DNA from: Pseudomonas marvdashtae
GTDB lineage: Bacteria; Pseudomonadota; Gammaproteobacteria; Pseudomonadales; Pseudomonadaceae
Direction: 5' to 3'
DNA length: 64,000 nucleotides
Assembly: GCF_014268655.2 (NCBI RefSeq)
Contig: NZ_JABWQX020000001.1
Location: 960,001-1,024,000 of the forward strand
A program made the translations under genes and the position numbers. Under the pieces are notes generated by a model, which did not search any database, was not told the origin of the DNA, and saw nothing but the letters and a program-made list of their open reading frames with translations. Each line of letters begins with the position of its first letter. Position 1 is the stretch's first letter. This document shows positions 26,877-42,040 of the stretch, piece by piece.

Positions 26877-27816
26877 CTACTGATAGCGGCTTTAACCACA
26901 TCACCGTACTGCTTGACGAAGCCGTCGAGGCTCTCGCCGTACGTCCTGATGGCTGCTATCTGGACGGCACGTTCGGGCGTGGCGGGCACAGTCGGCTGAT
27001 CCTCAGCCAGCTCGGTCCGGACGGTCGGCTGCTGGGGTTCGACAAGGATCCTCAAGCGATTGCCACCGGGCAAGCGCTAGCGGCCGAAGACGGCCGCTTT
27101 GTCGTTGTGCAGCGCAGCTTTGCGGAGCTCGGTTCGGAAGTCGCCCAGCGTGGCCTGGCCGGCAAGGTCAGTGGCGTGCTGCTGGACCTTGGCGTGTCGT
27201 CGCCGCAGTTGGACGACCCGGAACGGGGCTTCAGTTTCCTCAACGACGGCCCGCTGGACATGCGCATGGATCCGTCCCGCGGAGTCAGCGCCGCCGAATT
27301 CGTCAATACCGCTGCGGTGGAAGAAATCGCCCGTGTCTTCAAGGAATACGGCGAAGAGCGTTTTTCGGGGCGCATGGCGCGCGCGGTAGTTGAACGCCGC
27401 GACATCAAGCCGTTCGAGCGTACCGGTGACTTGGCCGAAGTGCTGAAAGTCGCCAATCCGGCCTGGGAAAAAGGCAAGAATCCAGCGACCCGTGCTTTCC
27501 AGGGGCTGCGCATCCACGTCAACAACGAACTGGGCGATCTTGAGGCAGGCCTCGAGGCCGCCCTTGAAGCGCTGGAAATCGGTGGGCGCCTGGTGGTGAT
27601 CAGCTTCCATTCCCTGGAAGACCGCATCGTCAAGTTGTTCATGCGCAAGCTCACCAAAGGCGAAGCCGACAACCTGCCGCGCAACCTGCCGGTGCGTTTC
27701 GAAGCGTTCGTCCCCAAGATCAAGATCCACGGCAAAGCGCAGTTCGCCTCCGAGGCAGAACTCAAGGCCAATCCGCGCGCCCGTAGCGCTGTCATGCGTG
27801 TCGCGGAGAAGTTGCG

Positions 27817-27820
<4 letters not shown>
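26873..27820 (+). CDS. rsmH: 16S rRNA (cytosine(1402)-N4)-methyltransferase
   Basis: 315 residues. The SAM-binding region includes [16 protein letters not shown], and [13 protein letters not shown] and [12 protein letters not shown] are family signatures. It methylates N4 of C1402, the same nucleotide that RsmI modifies on the ribose; both enzymes are encoded within 3 kb here. The GTG start overlaps the mraZ stop (GTGA). Confidence 0.97.
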
Positions 27821-29848
<2,028 letters not shown>

Positions 29849-29849
<1 letters not shown>

Positions 29850-31312
29850 TGTCCCTGAGCCTGAACAAGATTTTTGCCCACGCCGGCCACGACTTGCTGA
29901 TTCGCGAGTTGGCCCTTGATAGCCGTGACGTACGTGCTGGAGACCTGTTCCTGGCGGTGCCGGGCGCCCGGTTCGATGGTCGCGCGCACATTGCCGACGC
30001 CCTGAAGCGCGGAGCGGCGGCTGTGGCCTATGAAGTCAACGGCGCCACCGTGCTGCCCATCACCGATGTGCCGCTGATTCCGGTCAAGGGGCTGGCGGCG
30101 CAGCTGTCGGATATTGCCGGACGTTTTTATGGCGAGCCGAGCCGTCACCTGAACCTGATCGGCGTGACCGGCACTAACGGCAAGACCAGCGTCACCCAAC
30201 TGGTGGCGCAGGCGCTGGACCTGCTCGGGCAGCACTGCGGCATCGTCGGGACGCTGGGCAACGGTTTCCACGGTGCGCTGCAGAGCGGCCTGCACACCAC
30301 GCCAAACCCGATTGCTGTACAAGCTACGTTGGCCGACCTGAAGAAGGCCGGTGCCAAGGCCGTTGCGATGGAGGTTTCTTCCCATGGCCTTGATCAGGGC
30401 CGCGTCAGCGCACTGGCATTCGACGTTGCCGTGCTGACCAACCTGTCCCGCGATCACCTGGATTACCACGGCACCATGCAGGCCTACGGTGAAGCCAAAG
30501 CCAGGCTGTTTGCCTGGAATAGCTTGAGGTGCCGGGTCATCAATATCGATGACGAGTTCGGCCGGCAACTGGCCGCCGAGCAACGCGAGTCCCGGTTGAT
30601 CACCTACAGCCTGGAGGACAGCAGCGCCTACCTTTATATCCGCCAGGCGCAATTCAATGACGAAGGCGTGCGCGCCACGCTGGTCACGCCCCAGGGCGAG
30701 CATTTCCTGCGCAGCACCTTGCTGGGCCGCTTCAACCTGAGCAATGTTTTGGCAGCCATCGGCGCCTTGCTCGGGCTGGATTACGCACTCGACGAAATTC
30801 TCAAAGTGCTGCCGCAACTCGAGGGTCCGGCCGGTCGCATGCAGCGCCTGGGCGGCGGCACCCAGCCGTTGGTGGTGGTCGATTACGCCCACACGCCGGA
30901 CGCGCTGGAAAAAGTTCTCACGGCCTTGCGCCCGCATGCCAAGGGCAAGTTGCTGTGCCTGTTTGGCTGTGGCGGTGATCGAGACCGTGGCAAGCGTCCG
31001 TTGATGGCTGAAGTCGTCGAGCGGCTGGCCGATGGCGTGCTCGTGACCGATGACAATCCGCGCAGCGAAGACCCGCAGCGGATTTTCGACGACATCCGCG
31101 CCGGTTTCTCACAGGTGGATAACGTCAACTTCGTGGCCGGTCGCGGCCAGGCCATTGCCCAACTGATCGCCAGTGCGTCGGCGGACGATGTTGTCGTCCT
31201 GGCCGGAAAAGGGCATGAGGACTACCAGGAAATCAACGGCGAGCGCCATGCGTTTTCTGATCTGGCGGAAGCCGATCACGCGCTGACTGCATGGGAGGTG
31301 GCCCATGCTTAA
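29849..31312 (+). CDS. murE: UDP-MurNAc-tripeptide synthetase MurE
   Basis: 487 residues, a Mur ligase. The ATP-binding loop GTNGKT is at 108-113, and DNPR at 402-405 marks specificity for meso-diaminopimelate as the third residue. It therefore makes the Gram-negative type of stem peptide. It overlaps murF by eight bases. Confidence 0.97.
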
Positions 31313-32672
31313 GGCCTGGAAACTCAGTGGGCTGACCAACGCTTTGAACGCGCGTCTCATCGCCGCGGACGCCAGTTTCGACGGTGTCAGCATCGACAGC
31401 CGGGCTATCGCACCGGGGCAATTGTTCGTCGCATTGGCCGGGCCGCGTTTCGACGGCCACGACTATTTGAACGAAGTGGCAACCAAAGGCGCGGTCGCCG
31501 CGTTGGTAGAGCGGGAAGTGACCAACAGCACGCTGCCGCAGTTGTTGGTCAACGACACTCGCCAGGCCCTGGGCCAGCTCGGTGCGCTGAATCGCGCAGC
31601 GTTTGCCAATCCGGTCGCGGCCATTACCGGTTCCAGTGGCAAGACCACGGTCAAGGAGATGCTCGCGAGCATCCTGCGCACCCGCGGTCCGGTATTGGCG
31701 ACCCGTGGCAACCTGAACAATGATCTCGGCGTACCGCTGACCCTGCTGGAGCTGGCGCCGGAACACAGCGCCGCCGTCATCGAACTCGGCGCTTCGCGCC
31801 TGGGCGAGATTGCCTACACCGTCGGCATGACCAAGCCCCACGTGGCCGTGCTCAACAATGCCGGGACCGCCCATGTCGGCGAGTTCGGCGGCCCGGACAA
31901 AATCGTCGAGGCCAAGGGCGAGATCATCGAAGGGCTGGATGCCGAAGGCGTCGCCGTGCTGAATCTCGACGACAAGGCCTTCGAAATCTGGAAGGCCCGA
32001 GCGGGCGAGCGCAGGGTGTTGACCTTCGCCCTGAGCAACCTCGCCGCGAACTTCTACGCCAGTGACCTGGACCGCGACGCCCGTGGTTGCCCGGCTTTCA
32101 ACCTGCACAGCCCCGACGGTGCCGAACGCGTGCAGTTGAATCTGCTTGGCACCCATAACGTCGCCAATGCCCTGGCTGCCGCTGCCGCCGCCCATGCCCT
32201 GGGCGTGTCGCTGCCGGGCATCGTTGCCGGCTTGAACGCCGTGCAACCCGTCAAGGGGCGTACCGTCGCGCAGCTGGCAAGCAACGGCATGCGCGTTATC
32301 GACGACACCTACAACGCCAACCCGACGTCCATGTGCGCAGCGGTGGATATCCTTGCCGGTTTCTCCGGTCGCACCGTGTTGGTGTTGGGGGATATCGGCG
32401 AACTGGGCGAGTGGGCGCAACAAGGCCATCACGATGTCGGCGCCTATGCACGCGGCAAGGTCGATGCGTTGTACGCCGTCGGCCCGATGATGGCTCATGC
32501 GGTCGCCGCGTTTGGCGAGAACGCGCAGCATTTCACCACTCAGGCCGAGCTGATCCAGGCCCTGGGCGCCGAGCAAGACCCGAACACCACCCTATTGATC
32601 AAGGGCTCACGCAGCGCAGCGATGGAAAATATCGTCGCGGCTTTGTGCGGCACCCGTATGGAGAAACATTAA
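31305..32672 (+). CDS. murF: UDP-MurNAc-pentapeptide synthetase MurF
   Basis: 455 residues. The ATP loop is GSSGKT with K113. It adds D-Ala-D-Ala, made by DdlB encoded further along the cluster, to the tripeptide. The [12 protein letters not shown] segment and the C-terminal [12 protein letters not shown] are typical of MurF. It overlaps its neighbours on both sides by a few bases. Confidence 0.97.
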   Translation: MLKAWKLSGLTNALNARLIAADASFDGVSIDSRAIAPGQLFVALAGPRFDGHDYLNEVATKGAVAALVEREVTNSTLPQLLVNDTRQALGQLGALNRAAFANPVAAITGSSGKTTVKEMLASILRTRGPVLATRGNLNNDLGVPLTLLELAPEHSAAVIELGASRLGEIAYTVGMTKPHVAVLNNAGTAHVGEFGGPDKIVEAKGEIIEGLDAEGVAVLNLDDKAFEIWKARAGERRVLTFALSNLAANFYASDLDRDARGCPAFNLHSPDGAERVQLNLLGTHNVANALAAAAAAHALGVSLPGIVAGLNAVQPVKGRTVAQLASNGMRVIDDTYNANPTSMCAAVDILAGFSGRTVLVLGDIGELGEWAQQGHHDVGAYARGKVDALYAVGPMMAHAVAAFGENAQHFTTQAELIQALGAEQDPNTTLLIKGSRSAAMENIVAALCGTRMEKH

Positions 32673-33754
32673 TGCTGCTGCTGCTAGCGGAGTACCTGCA
32701 ACAGTTCCACAAAGGCTTCGCGGTCTTCCAGTACCTGACCCTGCGCGGGATCCTGGGTGTGCTGACCGCGCTGTCGTTGTCGCTGTTCCTGGGCCCGTGG
32801 ATGATCCGCACCCTGCAGAGCCTGCAAATCGGCCAGTCGGTTCGTAACGACGGTCCGCAATCGCACCTGTCCAAATCCGGCACCCCGACCATGGGCGGCG
32901 CGCTGATCCTGTCCTCCATCGGCATCAGTACCTTGCTCTGGGCCGACCTGGCGAACCGTTACGTCTGGGTCGTGCTGCTGGTGACGCTGTTGTTCGGCGC
33001 CATCGGCTGGGTCGACGACTATCGCAAGGTCATCGAGAAGAACTCCCGTGGGCTACCAAGCCGCTGGAAATATTTCTGGCAGTCGGTGTTCGGCCTCGGT
33101 GCGGCGATCTTCCTCTATATGACCGCCGCCTCGCCGGTGGAAACCACCCTGATCCTGCCGATGCTCAAGGACTACAGCATCCCACTGGGCGCGGGCTTCA
33201 TCGTGCTGACCTACCTGGTGATCGTCGGCTCGAGCAACGCGGTCAATCTCACCGATGGCTTGGACGGCCTGGCGATCATGCCGACGGTCATGGTCGGCGG
33301 TGCGCTGGGGATCTTCTGCTACCTGTCGGGCAACGTGAAATTCGCTGAATACCTGCTGATTCCATACGTACCGGGTGCGGGTGAACTGATTGTTTTCTGC
33401 GGCGCGCTGATCGGTGCCGGCCTGGGCTTCCTCTGGTTCAACACCTATCCGGCCCAGGTCTTCATGGGGGACGTCGGTGCACTGGCACTGGGCGCGGCCC
33501 TGGGCACCATCGCCGTGATCGTTCGCCAGGAAATCGTCCTGTTCATCATGGGCGGCGTGTTCGTGATGGAGACCCTGTCAGTCGTCATTCAGGTTGCCTC
33601 CTTTAAATTGACCGGCCGCCGGGTATTTCGCATGGCGCCGATCCACCACCACTTTGAACTCAAGGGCTGGCCCGAGCCGCGCGTGATCGTCCGTTTCTGG
33701 ATCATCACCGTGATTCTGGTACTGGTCGGCCTTGCCACCCTGAAGCTGAGGTAG
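32672..33754 (+). CDS. mraY: Phospho-MurNAc-pentapeptide translocase MraY
   Basis: 360 residues with ten predicted membrane helices. The family motifs are visible: [30 protein letters not shown] and the [11 protein letters not shown] loop. It transfers phospho-MurNAc-pentapeptide to undecaprenyl phosphate to give lipid I. The ATG at 32672 overlaps the murF stop by one base. An apparently longer frame upstream overlaps murF and is not real. Confidence 0.97.
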   Translation: MLLLLAEYLQQFHKGFAVFQYLTLRGILGVLTALSLSLFLGPWMIRTLQSLQIGQSVRNDGPQSHLSKSGTPTMGGALILSSIGISTLLWADLANRYVWVVLLVTLLFGAIGWVDDYRKVIEKNSRGLPSRWKYFWQSVFGLGAAIFLYMTAASPVETTLILPMLKDYSIPLGAGFIVLTYLVIVGSSNAVNLTDGLDGLAIMPTVMVGGALGIFCYLSGNVKFAEYLLIPYVPGAGELIVFCGALIGAGLGFLWFNTYPAQVFMGDVGALALGAALGTIAVIVRQEIVLFIMGGVFVMETLSVVIQVASFKLTGRRVFRMAPIHHHFELKGWPEPRVIVRFWIITVILVLVGLATLKLR

Positions 33755-33759
33755 AACGA

Positions 33760-35106
33760 GTGTCCCTGATCGCTTCTGACCACTTCCGCATCGTTGTCGG
33801 CCTCGGCAAGAGCGGCATGTCCCTGGTTCGCTTCCTGGCGAACCGGGGCGTGTCGTTCGCCGTGGCCGATACGCGGGAAAATCCGCCTGAGCTGGCCACG
33901 CTGCGTCGTGACTATCCTCAGGTGGACGTGCGTTGTGGCGAGCTGGACGTCGAGTTCCTGTGCCGTGCCGATGAGCTCTACGTGAGCCCCGGCCTGGCCC
34001 TGGCGACCCCGGCCCTGCAGGCTGCCGCCGCCCGTGGCGTGAAATTGTCCGGCGACATCGAGTTGTTCGCCCGCAATGCCAAGGCACCGATCGTTGCCAT
34101 CAGTGGTTCCAACGCCAAGAGCACCGTCACCACCCTGGTGGGTGAAATGGCGGCTGCGGCCGGCAAGCGCGTCGCCGTCGGCGGCAACCTCGGCACCCCG
34201 GCGCTGGACCTGCTCAGCGACGACGTCGAGCTGTACGTGATGGAACTGTCGAGCTTCCAGCTCGAAACCACTGATGACCTGGGCGCCGAAGTGGCGACTG
34301 TGCTCAATATCAGCGAAGACCACATGGACCGGTACAGCGGCCTGCCGGCCTATCACCTGGCCAAGCACCGGATCTTCCGTGGCGCGCGGCAGGTGGTATT
34401 CAATCGGCAGGACGCGCTGACACGGCCGTTGATGAGCGAAGGGCTGCCTTGCTGGACCTTCGGCCTCGGCGTTCCGGATTTCAAAGGCTTCGGTTTGCGC
34501 GAAGAGAACGGCGAGAAATACCTGGCCTTCGAATTCCAGAACCTGATGCCGGTGCGCGAACTGAAGATTCGTGGCGCCCACAACCAGGCCAATGCACTCG
34601 CGGCCTTGGCCCTTGGGCACGCGGTCGGGCTGCCGTTCGACGCCATGCTCTCGGCCCTGCGCAGCTTCGCCGGTCTCGAGCACCGCTGCCAGTGGGTACG
34701 CGACCTGGATGGCGTGGCCTGGTACAACGATTCCAAGGCCACCAACGTCGGCGCCGCGCTGGCCGCCATCGAAGGCCTGGGCGCGGACATCGATGGCAAG
34801 CTGGTGCTGATCGCCGGTGGCGACGGCAAGGGCGCCGATTTCAAGGATCTGCGCGATCCAGTGGCGGTCAACTGCCGCGCCGTGGTGCTGATGGGCCGCG
34901 ACCGGGAATTGATCGCCCAGGCCCTCGGCGATGCCGTGCCGTTGGTTCGCGTTGATTCGTTGGACGAGGCGGTACAGCAATGCCGTGCCCTCGCGCACCC
35001 AGGCGATGCGGTGCTGTTGTCTCCGGCCTGCGCCAGTTTCGACATGTTCAAGAACTACGAAGAGCGCGGGCAGCTGTTCGCCCGGGCCGCGGAGGACTTG
35101 GCATGA
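33760..35106 (+). CDS. murD: UDP-MurNAc-L-alanine:D-glutamate ligase MurD
   Basis: 448 residues. The ATP loop reads GSNAKST (K120); the alanine in place of the usual glycine is, as far as I recall, normal for Pseudomonas MurD. It adds D-glutamate to UDP-MurNAc-L-Ala in the cytoplasm. It uses a GTG start five bases after mraY. The stop overlaps ftsW (ATGA). Confidence 0.96.
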   Translation: MSLIASDHFRIVVGLGKSGMSLVRFLANRGVSFAVADTRENPPELATLRRDYPQVDVRCGELDVEFLCRADELYVSPGLALATPALQAAAARGVKLSGDIELFARNAKAPIVAISGSNAKSTVTTLVGEMAAAAGKRVAVGGNLGTPALDLLSDDVELYVMELSSFQLETTDDLGAEVATVLNISEDHMDRYSGLPAYHLAKHRIFRGARQVVFNRQDALTRPLMSEGLPCWTFGLGVPDFKGFGLREENGEKYLAFEFQNLMPVRELKIRGAHNQANALAALALGHAVGLPFDAMLSALRSFAGLEHRCQWVRDLDGVAWYNDSKATNVGAALAAIEGLGADIDGKLVLIAGGDGKGADFKDLRDPVAVNCRAVVLMGRDRELIAQALGDAVPLVRVDSLDEAVQQCRALAHPGDAVLLSPACASFDMFKNYEERGQLFARAAEDLA

Positions 35107-36320
35107 ACCTGATGAACATCATCAAGCCGTACCCGTCGCCGTTGATCACCGGCCGTGGCATCGACCTGGATTTCCCGATGCTCGCCGGTTGCCTGGCCTT
35201 GCTCGGCCTGGGCCTGGTGATGATCACCTCCGCGTCGTCGGAAGTGGCCGCCGTGCAGTCGGGCAACACCCTTTACCACATGATCCGCCACCTGATTTAC
35301 CTGGTGATCGGGCTGGGCGCGTGCATTGTCACCATGATGGTGCCGATCGCTACCTGGCAGCGCTTGGGCTGGCTAATGCTGCTCGGTGCCTTCGGCCTGT
35401 TGGTGATGGTGCTGGTGCCGGGCATTGGCCGCGAGGTCAACGGCTCCATGCGCTGGATCGGTTTCAGTTTTTTCAACGTGCAGCCTTCGGAAATCGCCAA
35501 GGTGTTCGTGGTGATTTACCTCGCCGGTTACCTGGTGCGTCGCCAGAAAGAAGTCCGCGAAAGCTGGATGGGTTTCTTCAAGCCGTTCATCGTGCTGCTG
35601 CCGATGGCCGGCCTGCTGCTGATGGAACCGGACTTCGGCGCCACTGTAGTAATGATGGGGGCGGCGGCGGCGATGCTGTTCCTGGGCGGTGTCGGGCTGT
35701 TCCGTTTCACCCTGATGGTGGCGCTGGCGGTCGGCGCGGTGACCGTGCTGGTTCAGGCGCAGCCTTACCGGATGGCGCGTTTGATCACCTTCACCGACCC
35801 ATGGGCCGATCAGTTCGGTTCCGGCTATCAATTGACGCAGGCGCTGATCGCCTTCGGGCGCGGCGAATGGTTGGGCGTCGGCCTGGGCAACAGCGTGCAG
35901 AAGCAGTTCTACCTGCCGGAAGCCCACACCGACTTCGTGTTCTCGGTCCTCGCCGAAGAGCTGGGCGTGGTCGGCTCGCTGCTGACCGTCGCGCTGTTCG
36001 TCTTCGTCTGCGTGCGCGGCATGTACATTGGCTTGTGGGCCGAGAAGGCCAAGCAGTTTTTTGCCGCGTACGTGGCGTATGGCTTGTCATTCCTGTGGAT
36101 CGGCCAGTTCCTGATCAACATCGGCGTGAATGTCGGCCTGTTGCCGACCAAGGGCCTGACGCTGCCGTTCCTCAGTTATGGCGGTAGCTCCCTGGTGATC
36201 TGCTGCGCCTGTCTCGGCTTGTTGCTGCGAATCGAGTGGGAGAGTCGCACGCATCTGGGCAGCGAAGAGATGGAATTCCAAGAGAGCGACTTCGCCGAGG
36301 AGCCGACTCATGGGCGCTAA
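35103..36320 (+). CDS. ftsW: Septal peptidoglycan polymerase FtsW
   Basis: 405 residues, a SEDS-family protein with ten predicted membrane helices. It polymerises lipid II together with FtsI. NGSMRWIGFSFFNVQPSE, FGSGYQLTQALIAFGRG and the C-terminal PFLSYGGSS are the expected signatures. The ATG at 35103 overlaps the murD stop; a second ATG at 35112 is possible. It overlaps murG by 11 bases. Confidence 0.96.
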   Translation: MNLMNIIKPYPSPLITGRGIDLDFPMLAGCLALLGLGLVMITSASSEVAAVQSGNTLYHMIRHLIYLVIGLGACIVTMMVPIATWQRLGWLMLLGAFGLLVMVLVPGIGREVNGSMRWIGFSFFNVQPSEIAKVFVVIYLAGYLVRRQKEVRESWMGFFKPFIVLLPMAGLLLMEPDFGATVVMMGAAAAMLFLGGVGLFRFTLMVALAVGAVTVLVQAQPYRMARLITFTDPWADQFGSGYQLTQALIAFGRGEWLGVGLGNSVQKQFYLPEAHTDFVFSVLAEELGVVGSLLTVALFVFVCVRGMYIGLWAEKAKQFFAAYVAYGLSFLWIGQFLINIGVNVGLLPTKGLTLPFLSYGGSSLVICCACLGLLLRIEWESRTHLGSEEMEFQESDFAEEPTHGR

Positions 36321-37372
36321 CGTGCTGATCATGGCGGGCGGTACCGGTGGGCATGTGTTCCCGGCGCTGGCCTGTGCCCAGGAATTCCAGGCGCGCGGCT
36401 ATACCGTGCACTGGCTGGGCACGCCACGGGGCATCGAGAATGAACTGGTGCCGGCCGCGGGCCTGGAACTCCATCGGATCAATGCCAGCGGCCTGCGGGG
36501 CAAGGGCAAGCTGTCGCTGCTCAAGGCACCGCTGATGCTGCTCAAGTCGATCTGGCAGGCGCGGGCGATCATTCGTCGGCTGCGGCCGGTCTGTGTCGTC
36601 GGATTCGGTGGTTATGTGACCGGCCCGGGTGGCGTCGCGGCGAAATTGGCCGGTGTGCCGGTGATCGTTCACGAGCAGAACGCCGTAGCCGGTACCGCCA
36701 ATCGGTTACTGGTGCCATTGGCCGCTCGGGTCTGTGAAGCCTTCCCCGACACCTTTACCCTGTCGGGCAGCCGTCGCACCACCGGTAATCCAGTGCGCAC
36801 GGAGCTGTTCCTCGATACACCGCGCCCGGCCCTGGCCGGACGCAAGGCGCGTTTGCTGATCCTGGGCGGAAGCCTGGGCGCAGAGCCGTTGAACAAATTG
36901 CTGCCCGAAGCCCTGTCGCAGGTCGCTCCCGAACTGCGCCCGGAGGTATTTCACCAGGCTGGCAAAAACCACGATGAAGTGACCGCCGAACGCTATCGCG
37001 CCGCCGGCGTCGAGGCGCAAGTGCAGCCGTTCATCAAAGACATGGCCCAAGCCTATGGCTGGGCCGACCTGGTGGTCTGCCGCGCAGGCGCGCTCACCGT
37101 CAGTGAACTGGCTGCCGCCGGTCTGCCCTCGATGCTGGTGCCTTTGCCCCACGCCATCGACGATCACCAGACCCGCAACGCCGATTATTTGGCCCGTGAA
37201 GGCGCTGCCTTCCTGATGCCACAAAGAACGACTGGCGCCGCGGATCTTGCCGCGCGCCTGACAGAGGTCTTGATGCAGCCGCAAACACTCGAAGACATGG
37301 CCCGCGCCGCGCGCCGCCTGGCCAAACCCGATGCCACCGCCCAAGTGGTCGATACCTGCCTGGAGGTGGCCC

Positions 37373-37380
<8 letters not shown>
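36310..37380 (+). CDS. murG: Lipid II synthase MurG
   Basis: 356-residue GT-B glycosyltransferase. It adds GlcNAc from UDP-GlcNAc to lipid I at the inner face of the membrane. The N-terminal glycine-rich loop ([14 protein letters not shown]) and the C-terminal nucleotide-binding region ([20 protein letters not shown]) are intact. It overlaps murC by eight bases. Confidence 0.97.
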
Positions 37381-39795
<2,415 letters not shown>

Positions 39796-39798
39796 GCC

Positions 39799-40665
39799 AT
39801 GCAAGGCGCATCGCTTCGTCATCAGCCATCCGCACCCGGTCGCAAGCCGGTGCCGCGGGGTGCCAGCCGAATGGTGGCCAAAGAGCCGATGTCGGCGCGC
39901 TTGCCGAAAGCCAATTTTGGTTTTCTCAAGAGCTTGTTCTGGCCGGTGCTGCTGGTGGCGTTGGGGTTCGGTACGTATGAAGGCGCACAACGCTTGCTGC
40001 CTTATGCCGACCGGCCAATCGCCCGGATCAACGTCCAGGGCGACCTGAGCTACATCAGCCAGCAGGCGGTGCAACAGCGGATCGCGCCGTTCGTCGCGTC
40101 GAGCTTCTTCACCATCGACCTGGCCGGCATGCGCACGGAGCTGGAGCAGATGCCTTGGATCGCCCACGCCGAAGTGCGGCGGGTGTGGCCCGACCAGGTG
40201 TCGATTCGCCTGGAAGAACAATTGCCAGTGGCCCGTTGGGGCGACGAGTCGCTGTTGAACAACCAGGGCCAGGCGTTCACGCCACGGGAACTGGCGAACT
40301 ACGAACATTTGCCACAACTGTTCGGGCCTCAAAGGGCTCAGCAGAAAGTGATGCAGCAATACCAGGTGTTGAGTCAGATGTTGCGGCCGCTGGGCTTCTC
40401 CATCGCACGCCTGGAACTGCGAGAGCGCGGCAGTTGGTTCCTGACCACTGGCGCGGGCAGCTCGGGGCCGGGCATCGAGCTGTTGCTCGGTCGCGGCAAC
40501 CTGGTGGAAAAGATGCGCCGCTTCATTGCCATCTATGACAAGACGCTCAAAGAACAGATTACGAACATCGCGCGCATCGATCTGCGCTACGCCAACGGCC
40601 TTGCTGTTGGCTGGCGGGAACCTGTAGCGCCGACGACGGCCGAACCCGCTGTCGCGAAGAATTAA
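39799..40665 (+). CDS. ftsQ: Cell division protein FtsQ
   Basis: 288 residues. A basic cytoplasmic tail of about 50 residues precedes a single membrane helix (about 50-70). The POTRA domain ([20 protein letters not shown]) and the beta domain follow in the periplasm. It links FtsA-FtsZ with FtsLB and FtsWI. Confidence 0.95.
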   Translation: MQGASLRHQPSAPGRKPVPRGASRMVAKEPMSARLPKANFGFLKSLFWPVLLVALGFGTYEGAQRLLPYADRPIARINVQGDLSYISQQAVQQRIAPFVASSFFTIDLAGMRTELEQMPWIAHAEVRRVWPDQVSIRLEEQLPVARWGDESLLNNQGQAFTPRELANYEHLPQLFGPQRAQQKVMQQYQVLSQMLRPLGFSIARLELRERGSWFLTTGAGSSGPGIELLLGRGNLVEKMRRFIAIYDKTLKEQITNIARIDLRYANGLAVGWREPVAPTTAEPAVAKN

Positions 40666-40680
40666 GAAGAGGCAGGACCC

Positions 40681-41940
40681 ATGGCAAACGTGCAAAGCGG
40701 AAAAATGATCGTCGGTCTGGATATCGGCACTTCCAAGGTGGTTGCGCTGGTAGGCGAGGTCGCGGACGACGGCACGCTGGTCATCGTCGGGATCGGTACA
40801 CACCCGTCCCGTGGCTTGAAGAAAGGCGTGGTGGTGAACATCGAGTCCACCGTGCAATCGATCCAGCGCGCCATCGAAGAAGCGCAGCTGATGGCCGGTT
40901 GCCGGATCCACTCGGCGTTCGTCGGCGTCGCGGGCAATCACATCCGCAGCCTGAACTCCCACGGCATCGTGGCGATTCGTGATCGCGAAGTCAGCTCCGC
41001 CGACCTTGAGCGCGTGCTCGACGCAGCCCAAGCGGTGGCGATTCCGGCCGACCAGCGTGTCTTGCACACCCTGCCGCAGGATTATGTGATCGATAACCAG
41101 GAAGGCGTGCGCGAGCCGCTGGGCATGTCCGGCGTGCGCCTCGAAGCCAAGGTCCACGTGGTGACCTGCGCCGTGAACGCTGCACAGAACATTGAAAAAT
41201 GCGTGCGCCGCTGCGGCCTGGAAATCGACGACATCATCCTCGAGCAACTGGCTTCGGCCTACTCGGTGTTGACCGACGACGAGAAAGAACTGGGCGTGTG
41301 CCTGGTGGACATCGGCGGCGGCACCACCGACATCGCGATCTTCACCGAAGGCGCGATCCGCCACACGGCCGTGATTCCGATTGCTGGCGACCAGGTGACC
41401 AACGACATCGCCATGGCGTTGCGCACCCCGACCCAGTACGCCGAGGAAATCAAGATCCGCTACGCCTGCGCCCTGGCGAAACTCGCCGGCGCCGGTGAAA
41501 CCATCAAGGTGCCAAGCGTCGGCGACCGTCCACCGCGCGAACTGTCGCGCCAGGCCTTGGCCGAGGTGGTCGAGCCGCGTTACGACGAGCTGTTCACGCT
41601 GATCCAGGCCGAGCTGCGCCGCAGCGGCTACGAAGACTTGATCCCGGCCGGCATCGTGCTGACCGGCGGTACGTCGAAGATGGAAGGCGCGGTCGAACTG
41701 GCCGAGGAGATTTTCCACATGCCGGTGCGCCTGGGCGTGCCCCATGGCGTCAAGGGCCTGGATGACGTGGTCCGCAACCCGATCTATTCCACCGGCGTGG
41801 GCCTGTTGATGTATGGCCTGCAAAAGCAATCCGACGGGATTTCGTTCTCGGGGATCGGCAGCCGTGACAGCTACAGCACCGACGAGCCGAAAGCGCCGCT
41901 TTTCGAGCGGCTCCAGGCTTGGGTTAAAGGCAACTTTTAA
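40681..41940 (+). CDS. ftsA: Cell division protein FtsA
   Basis: 419-residue actin-like ATPase that tethers FtsZ to the membrane. Phosphate-binding loops VGLDIGTSKVVALVGEV and LVDIGGGTTDIAIFTEG are present. The C-terminus FERLQAWVKGNF is the amphipathic membrane-targeting helix. AGAGG lies just upstream of the ATG. Confidence 0.97.
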   Translation: MANVQSGKMIVGLDIGTSKVVALVGEVADDGTLVIVGIGTHPSRGLKKGVVVNIESTVQSIQRAIEEAQLMAGCRIHSAFVGVAGNHIRSLNSHGIVAIRDREVSSADLERVLDAAQAVAIPADQRVLHTLPQDYVIDNQEGVREPLGMSGVRLEAKVHVVTCAVNAAQNIEKCVRRCGLEIDDIILEQLASAYSVLTDDEKELGVCLVDIGGGTTDIAIFTEGAIRHTAVIPIAGDQVTNDIAMALRTPTQYAEEIKIRYACALAKLAGAGETIKVPSVGDRPPRELSRQALAEVVEPRYDELFTLIQAELRRSGYEDLIPAGIVLTGGTSKMEGAVELAEEIFHMPVRLGVPHGVKGLDDVVRNPIYSTGVGLLMYGLQKQSDGISFSGIGSRDSYSTDEPKAPLFERLQAWVKGNF

Positions 41941-42040
41941 ACAGTATCAAAGCTTCACGCGGCAGGTTTCAGGCTTGGCGCTGGAAGACGCAACAAACGC
42001 AGTAGGCGAAAAAAAACTAGAGAATGTAAGGAGAGGGAAC

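Noticed and set aside
33760..35106. MurD ATP loop GSNAKST looked like a defective P-loop
   Set aside because: The lysine and hydroxyl residues are intact, and to my knowledge the same loop is normal in Pseudomonas MurD.
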